Shown here: positions 60,178 through 64,000 of the stretch, one piece after another | Position numbering within the stretch: the first letter of the stretch is position 1 | Layout: each line of letters starts with the position of its first letter | Assembly (NCBI GenBank): GCA_001899585.1 | Contig: MKWE01000051.1 | Span: 1-64,000, forward strand | Source of the DNA: Rhodospirillales bacterium 70-18 | Lineage (GTDB): Bacteria > Pseudomonadota > Alphaproteobacteria > Acetobacterales > Acetobacteraceae | Length of the DNA stretch: 64,000 bases | Direction of reading: 5' to 3' | The notes under the pieces: generated by a model | What the model saw: the letters and a program-made list of their open reading frames with translations, nothing else | The model's database searches: none | Told to the model about the DNA's origin: nothing | Program-made: the position numbers and the translations under genes

Positions 60178-61191
60178 TCAACGCCGAAGAGCCAAGGCCG
60201 CTCGCTGCGCCAGGCCGAGCACCGCGCTGCGGCTGATAACCTCGGCAGGCGCACCGGTTCGCTTGCAAGCACGTTCGGCATCAAAAATCCGCACACACGC
60301 CGCCTGCAATGTGTCGGCCGGCCAAAGCCGCAATGCTCCAATGAAAGCGGCCTCTCGCCGGAAAAACACCGGTGGCCTGGCCATTTTTGCAGCTTCACTG
60401 GCCGACAGCCCTCCCGCCATCGCCGCTCGTGTCCGCTGGAGCCGTTGCAGGTGTTGCAGACAGGCCCGCAGCACGCCAACCGGAGCCGCCCCTTCCGCCA
60501 TCGCCAGCCCTAGCGCCCGATCAGTGCCTGCCACATCGCCCGACGTCGCGGCGAACAGCGCGTCCTCCAACGACAGTCCGGCAAGGTCCCCGACACAGAC
60601 CCGCGCGGCGACGATATCCACCTCGCCGCCGGCACCCGCGTAGAGCGCCAGCTTCTCCACCTCCCGCAGGGTCACCGAACGGTCAGCGCCGAGCTGGCCG
60701 GCCAGCCACGTCAGCGCATCGGCATCCGCGCGTACGTCGAATCCCGCCAGTGTGTCTCGAATGCCCTGCTCCAGCGCCCGGCCTTCCTGGGGATAGCAGC
60801 CAATCGCCACTCCATCCGCTGACCGTTCCAGCAAGGTTCGCAACCGCCCTTTCGATGGCAGCCCGGGGGCTTCCAGAACCAACAATCCATCGGTTCGGCC
60901 CGCCAATGCCGTCTGCACGAACGACGTCGCGGCGTCGGTGGCATCCCGCACCCGCACCACGCGCCGGCCACCGGACAGCGACATCGATGCCATTTCGTCC
61001 GGGATCCGGCTGACTTCATCGCGCTGTAACTCCACGACCCGGAACGGGTCGTCAGCCGCGCCTGCCACGACACGCACAAGCTGCACCGCGCGCTCGCGGA
61101 TCAGCCCGGCATCCTCGCCATACAACAGAACCGCCCGGCTGGCCCCGGGATCGCGCAGAAATGCCTCGATCCGCCGGGCTTCCAGCTTCAT
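60178..61191 (-). CDS. holA: DNA polymerase III subunit delta
   Basis: The 337-residue clamp-loader subunit opens the beta clamp. Features are MKLEARRIEAFLRDPGASRAVLLYGEDAGLIRERAVQLVR, then FRVVELQRDEVSRIPDEMASMSLSGGRRVVRVRDA, and the lid region ALTWLAGQLGADRSVTLREVEKLALYAG. Its start is six bases after lptE, in the usual leuS-lptE-holA order. The C-terminal domain holds RTRAAMAGGLSASEAAKMARPPVFFRRE, typical of alphaproteobacterial HolA. It is convergent with parB. Confidence 0.94.
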   Translation of the reverse strand: MKLEARRIEAFLRDPGASRAVLLYGEDAGLIRERAVQLVRVVAGAADDPFRVVELQRDEVSRIPDEMASMSLSGGRRVVRVRDATDAATSFVQTALAGRTDGLLVLEAPGLPSKGRLRTLLERSADGVAIGCYPQEGRALEQGIRDTLAGFDVRADADALTWLAGQLGADRSVTLREVEKLALYAGAGGEVDIVAARVCVGDLAGLSLEDALFAATSGDVAGTDRALGLAMAEGAAPVGVLRACLQHLQRLQRTRAAMAGGLSASEAAKMARPPVFFRREAAFIGALRLWPADTLQAACVRIFDAERACKRTGAPAEVISRSAVLGLAQRAALALRR

Positions 61192-61197
61192 CGGGCA

Positions 61198-61752
61198 TCA
61201 GCCTCCGGCGGCGTGCCGGTTGAAGAACGCGGCCACCTGCAGCGTGATCTGGTCGGCCACTGCCTCGGCAATCCGGCGCTGCACCGCCTCACTTTCCAGA
61301 TCGGCGGCAAAATACTGCTGGCCTACAATGTTGTAACCATCCATTTGCCGCGCGGTGCCGCTCGTCAGCGTCCGGCGCTGCGCGTCCTGCGCGCTGAGCA
61401 CCCAGGAGGCAGTCCCGACCAGACGCACCCGCGAGATCGAATTGTCCCGCTGAATCCCAATCGCCTCGCCCGCGATGCTGAAGGAGCTGACTGCAAGCAT
61501 ATAGCGTTGTCCGGTGCTACCGGACCCGCTGTCAAACCGCGCCTGCAAGGCCTGCCGCAGCAACTGCCCCGTGCGCTCCGGGATAAGTGCCACCGAGGTC
61601 TCCGCCAGCCCCGCCTCGGCTGGCCCCGCCAACCCACCCGCGCCACCACGATAGACCGGCCGCCAGCCGCAGCCCGCAAGCAGCGCGGTGCCCGACAGAG
61701 CGAACAGCCCCAGCAGAACCGAGCGGCGGGAGCGGCTGACCTGGCGGCGCAT
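61198..61752 (-). CDS. lptE: LPS-assembly lipoprotein LptE
   Basis: The 184-residue outer-membrane lipoprotein plugs the LptD channel that inserts lipopolysaccharide. The N-terminus has a basic stretch and signal helix, with the lipobox ALLAGC and WRPVYRGG after it. The body has TSVALIPERTGQLLRQALQARF and SRVRLVGTASWVLSAQD. The last part is QQYFAADLESEAVQRRIAEAVADQITLQVAAFF, common to the alphaproteobacterial LptE family. It lies three bases after leuS and six before holA, so the three are cotranscribed. Confidence 0.92.
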   Translation of the reverse strand: MRRQVSRSRRSVLLGLFALSGTALLAGCGWRPVYRGGAGGLAGPAEAGLAETSVALIPERTGQLLRQALQARFDSGSGSTGQRYMLAVSSFSIAGEAIGIQRDNSISRVRLVGTASWVLSAQDAQRRTLTSGTARQMDGYNIVGQQYFAADLESEAVQRRIAEAVADQITLQVAAFFNRHAAGG

Positions 61753-61755
61753 GCG

Positions 61756-64000
61756 CTAGCCGGCGATCACGAAATTGACGATGCGATTGGGTACGTAGAC
61801 GCGCTTGACGATCCGCTTGCCCTCCAGCAGCCGGCCTACACTCGCTTCCGCCGCCGTCAGCACAGCGGCCTCAGCGGCACCGGGTGCAACCTCGATCGTT
61901 CCGCGCAGCTTCCCCATCACCTGCACCGCAATGGTCACACTCTCGGCCACGACCAACGCCATATCAGGCTCCGGCCAGGCCAATTCAGCCACCAGCCGCT
62001 CCGTGGCCGGATGGAGGGTAGCATACATCTCCTCCGCCAGATGCGGCATCATCGGCGACACCAGGCGCGCCGCGGTCTCCAGCGCCTCGAAGCGCGCCCA
62101 GGCCAGCCCCGCCTGCTCGTCCGCCGGCGCCCGCTCCGCATCGGCAATCGCGTTCGCCAATTCGTAAACCCGAGCCACCGCCACGTTGAAGGCAAAACTC
62201 TCCAGCGCCTCGGTCACCGCGACGATGCTGCGATGCGTTGTCCGGCGCAGCTTACGGGCCGCGTCTGAGAACGTATCGGGAACGAGCCCTTGCGTCACTC
62301 CACCCAGCGCCTCGATAAGCCGGAACAGCCGCTGCGTGAAGCGATAGGCGCCAACCACGCCGGCCTCGGTCCACTCCATGTCCCGCTCCGGCGGGTTGTC
62401 CGACAGGATGAACCAGCGCGCCGTGTCCGCACCAAACCGCGCGATGATCGCGCCAGGGTCAACCGTGTTGCGCTTGGACTTGGACATCGCCTCCACGCGC
62501 CCGACCTGCACCGGCTCGCCGCTCTCGCGCAGCACGACACTGCCATCCGCCCGCTTCTCGATCTCATCGGGATACAGCCAGCGATTGGCGGCGTCGCGGT
62601 AGCTCTCATGCGTCACCATCCCCTGGGTGAACAGCCCAGCGAACGGCTCCTCCACCCCGATATGGCCGGTCACCTTCATCGCGCGGGTAAAGAAACGCGA
62701 ATACAGCAGGTGCAGAATCGCGTGCTCGATGCCGCCGATATACTGGTCCACCGGCATCCAGTGATCGACCGCGCCGCGCACCACCGGCTGCTCGGCCAGG
62801 GGGCTGCAGAAGCGTGCGAAATACCAGGAACTGTCGACGAAGGTGTCGAACGTGTCGGTTTCTCGCCGCGCCGCCGCGCCGCAGGACGGGCAGGCCACGT
62901 GCTTCCAGCTCGGGTGATGGTCCAGTGGGTTGCCTGGCACGTCGAACGTCACATCTTCGGGCAGGCGCACCGGCAACTGGTCGTCGGGCACCGCCACCAC
63001 GCCGCAGGCGTCGCAATGGATCACCGGGATCGGGCAGCCCCAATAGCGCTGGCGGCTGACGCCCCAGTCGCGCAGGCGCCAGTTCACCACGCCCTCGCCC
63101 ACGCCGCGCCGCTCCAACTCGGCGATCGCCGCCGCCTTGGCCGCCACCGGTGCCTCCAGCCCGTCCAGGAAGCCGGAGTTGATCATCATGCCCACGCCGT
63201 CGAACGCCTTGTCGCCCAGCGTGAAGCTCTCCAACGGCTGGCCCGCCGGCAGCACCACCGGCGGCACCGGCAGGCCGTATTTGCGGGCGAAGTCCAGGTC
63301 GCGCTGGTCGTGCGCCGGGCAGCCGAAGATGGCGCCGGTGCCGTATTCCATCAGCACGAAATTGGCGATCCACACCGGAAAGCTGGCGCCCTCGATGAAT
63401 GGATGGGCAACCCGCAGGCCGGTGTCATGGCCCCGCTTCTCGGTCGTCTCGATCACCGCCTCGCTGGTGCCCAGACGGCGGCATTCGGCGACGAATGCCT
63501 CCGCCGCCGGGTCGCGCGCCGCCACCGCGGCCGCCAGCGGATGCTCCGGCGCGATCGCCAGGAACGACATGCCGAACAGCGTGTCCGGGCGCGTCGTATA
63601 CACCTCCACATCGTCCATGCCAGCTTCCGGCGCGGTCAGGCCGAAGCGCAGCCGCGCACCCTCGCTGCGGCCGATCCAGTTGGCCTGCATCAGCCGCACG
63701 CGTTCCGGCCAGCGATCCAGACCGTCTAGCGCCGCGAGCAGATCGGGTGCGAACTTGGTGATGCGCAGGAACCACTGCGACAGCTTCTTTTTCTCGACCA
63801 GCGCGCCGGAGCGCCACCCGCGCCCGTCGATCACCTGCTCGTTGGCCAGCACGGTGCCGTCCACCGGGTCCCAGTTGACCCAGCTTTCCTGCCGCTCCAC
63901 CAGCCCGGTCCGCAGGAAATCGAGGAACAGCTTCTGCTGATGGCCATAATAGGCGGGGTCGCAAGTGGCGAATTCGCGCCGCCAGTCCAGCGACAGCCCC
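61756..64000 (-). CDS. leuS: Leucyl-tRNA synthetase, 3' part (5' end beyond the right edge)
   Basis: About 748 C-terminal codons are present, and the frame stays open to the edge (upstream codons read [28 protein letters not shown]). Visible are the CP1 editing domain ([34 protein letters not shown]), the catalytic-domain return with [17 protein letters not shown], the KMSKS loop as [20 protein letters not shown], and the anticodon and C-terminal domains ending RIVNFVIAG. The HIGH motif is off-window. The enzyme attaches leucine to tRNA-Leu. It heads leuS-lptE-holA. Confidence 0.96.
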   Translation of the reverse strand, partial: GLSLDWRREFATCDPAYYGHQQKLFLDFLRTGLVERQESWVNWDPVDGTVLANEQVIDGRGWRSGALVEKKKLSQWFLRITKFAPDLLAALDGLDRWPERVRLMQANWIGRSEGARLRFGLTAPEAGMDDVEVYTTRPDTLFGMSFLAIAPEHPLAAAVAARDPAAEAFVAECRRLGTSEAVIETTEKRGHDTGLRVAHPFIEGASFPVWIANFVLMEYGTGAIFGCPAHDQRDLDFARKYGLPVPPVVLPAGQPLESFTLGDKAFDGVGMMINSGFLDGLEAPVAAKAAAIAELERRGVGEGVVNWRLRDWGVSRQRYWGCPIPVIHCDACGVVAVPDDQLPVRLPEDVTFDVPGNPLDHHPSWKHVACPSCGAAARRETDTFDTFVDSSWYFARFCSPLAEQPVVRGAVDHWMPVDQYIGGIEHAILHLLYSRFFTRAMKVTGHIGVEEPFAGLFTQGMVTHESYRDAANRWLYPDEIEKRADGSVVLRESGEPVQVGRVEAMSKSKRNTVDPGAIIARFGADTARWFILSDNPPERDMEWTEAGVVGAYRFTQRLFRLIEALGGVTQGLVPDTFSDAARKLRRTTHRSIVAVTEALESFAFNVAVARVYELANAIADAERAPADEQAGLAWARFEALETAARLVSPMMPHLAEEMYATLHPATERLVAELAWPEPDMALVVAESVTIAVQVMGKLRGTIEVAPGAAEAAVLTAAEASVGRLLEGKRIVKRVYVPNRIVNFVIAG

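Overview
The window is about 70% GC, with very strong third-position G/C and tight, often 4-base-overlapping (ATGA) gene junctions. Gene content and order point to an alphaproteobacterium, most likely Acetobacteraceae/Rhodospirillales. The right end has the classic alphaproteobacterial near-origin order mnmE-mnmG-rsmG-parA-parB followed by a convergent leuS-lptE-holA, with two perfect 16-bp parS sites. An incomplete regulatory PTS (hprK-rapZ-EIIA-ptsH-ptsI) also fits. The family-level placement is inference from gene content; no 16S gene is present.

Layout. 1-6.5 kb: start of a periplasmic binding protein gene running off the left edge, a YcaQ-like winged-helix protein, and a heterotetrameric sarcosine oxidase operon (soxBDAG). 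6.5-19.4 kb: Tim44-like protein, PmbA/TldE, M16 peptidase, threonine synthase, a GluRS paralog with damaged catalytic signatures, a small unknown protein with NAD synthetase, an ABM/NIPSNAP pair facing an ArsR regulator, a DGPF protein with a frameshifted ECF sigma gene, a DUF4337 protein and tRNA-Val(CAC). 19.5-28.6 kb: DUF3108 protein, two glycosyltransferases and a complete dpp/opp-type peptide ABC operon cut by AT-rich hairpin repeats. 28.7-35 kb: DEAD-box helicase with a long leader, an orphan baseplate-like OB-fold protein, D-tartrate dehydratase, an L-threonate dehydrogenase-like enzyme, prolyl aminopeptidase, DUF423 protein and an RlmM-like methyltransferase. 35-43 kb: hybrid histidine kinase, enoyl-CoA hydratase, Thr/Ser dehydratase and the PTS regulatory operon. 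43-54 kb: cupin/XRE pair, SnoaL-like protein, modABC with a ModE-type operator, an MFS exporter, a low-GC two-gene HEPN module, quinone oxidoreductase, O6-alkylguanine transferase and a DUF255 thioredoxin protein. 54-64 kb: ferredoxin-like protein and the near-origin block, ending inside leuS.

Two families of intergenic repeats are visible. Family 1 consists of AT-rich paired hairpins (stems such as CTTCTTTTTGT or GGTTCTTTTTT, each followed by an A-run and a TTCGTT-type tail) at four places, two of them inside the peptide ABC operon. Family 2 consists of GC-rich hairpins of the CCAGGGGC type at three places, two of them between convergent genes. The sequence does not show a large unknown defence or biosynthetic system. 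The most unusual items are the GluRS paralog lacking recognisable KMSKS and SPTG signatures, the low-GC HEPN pair, the operon-resident repeat elements, and the apparent non-standard start codons of ptsI (ACG) and modB (ATC).
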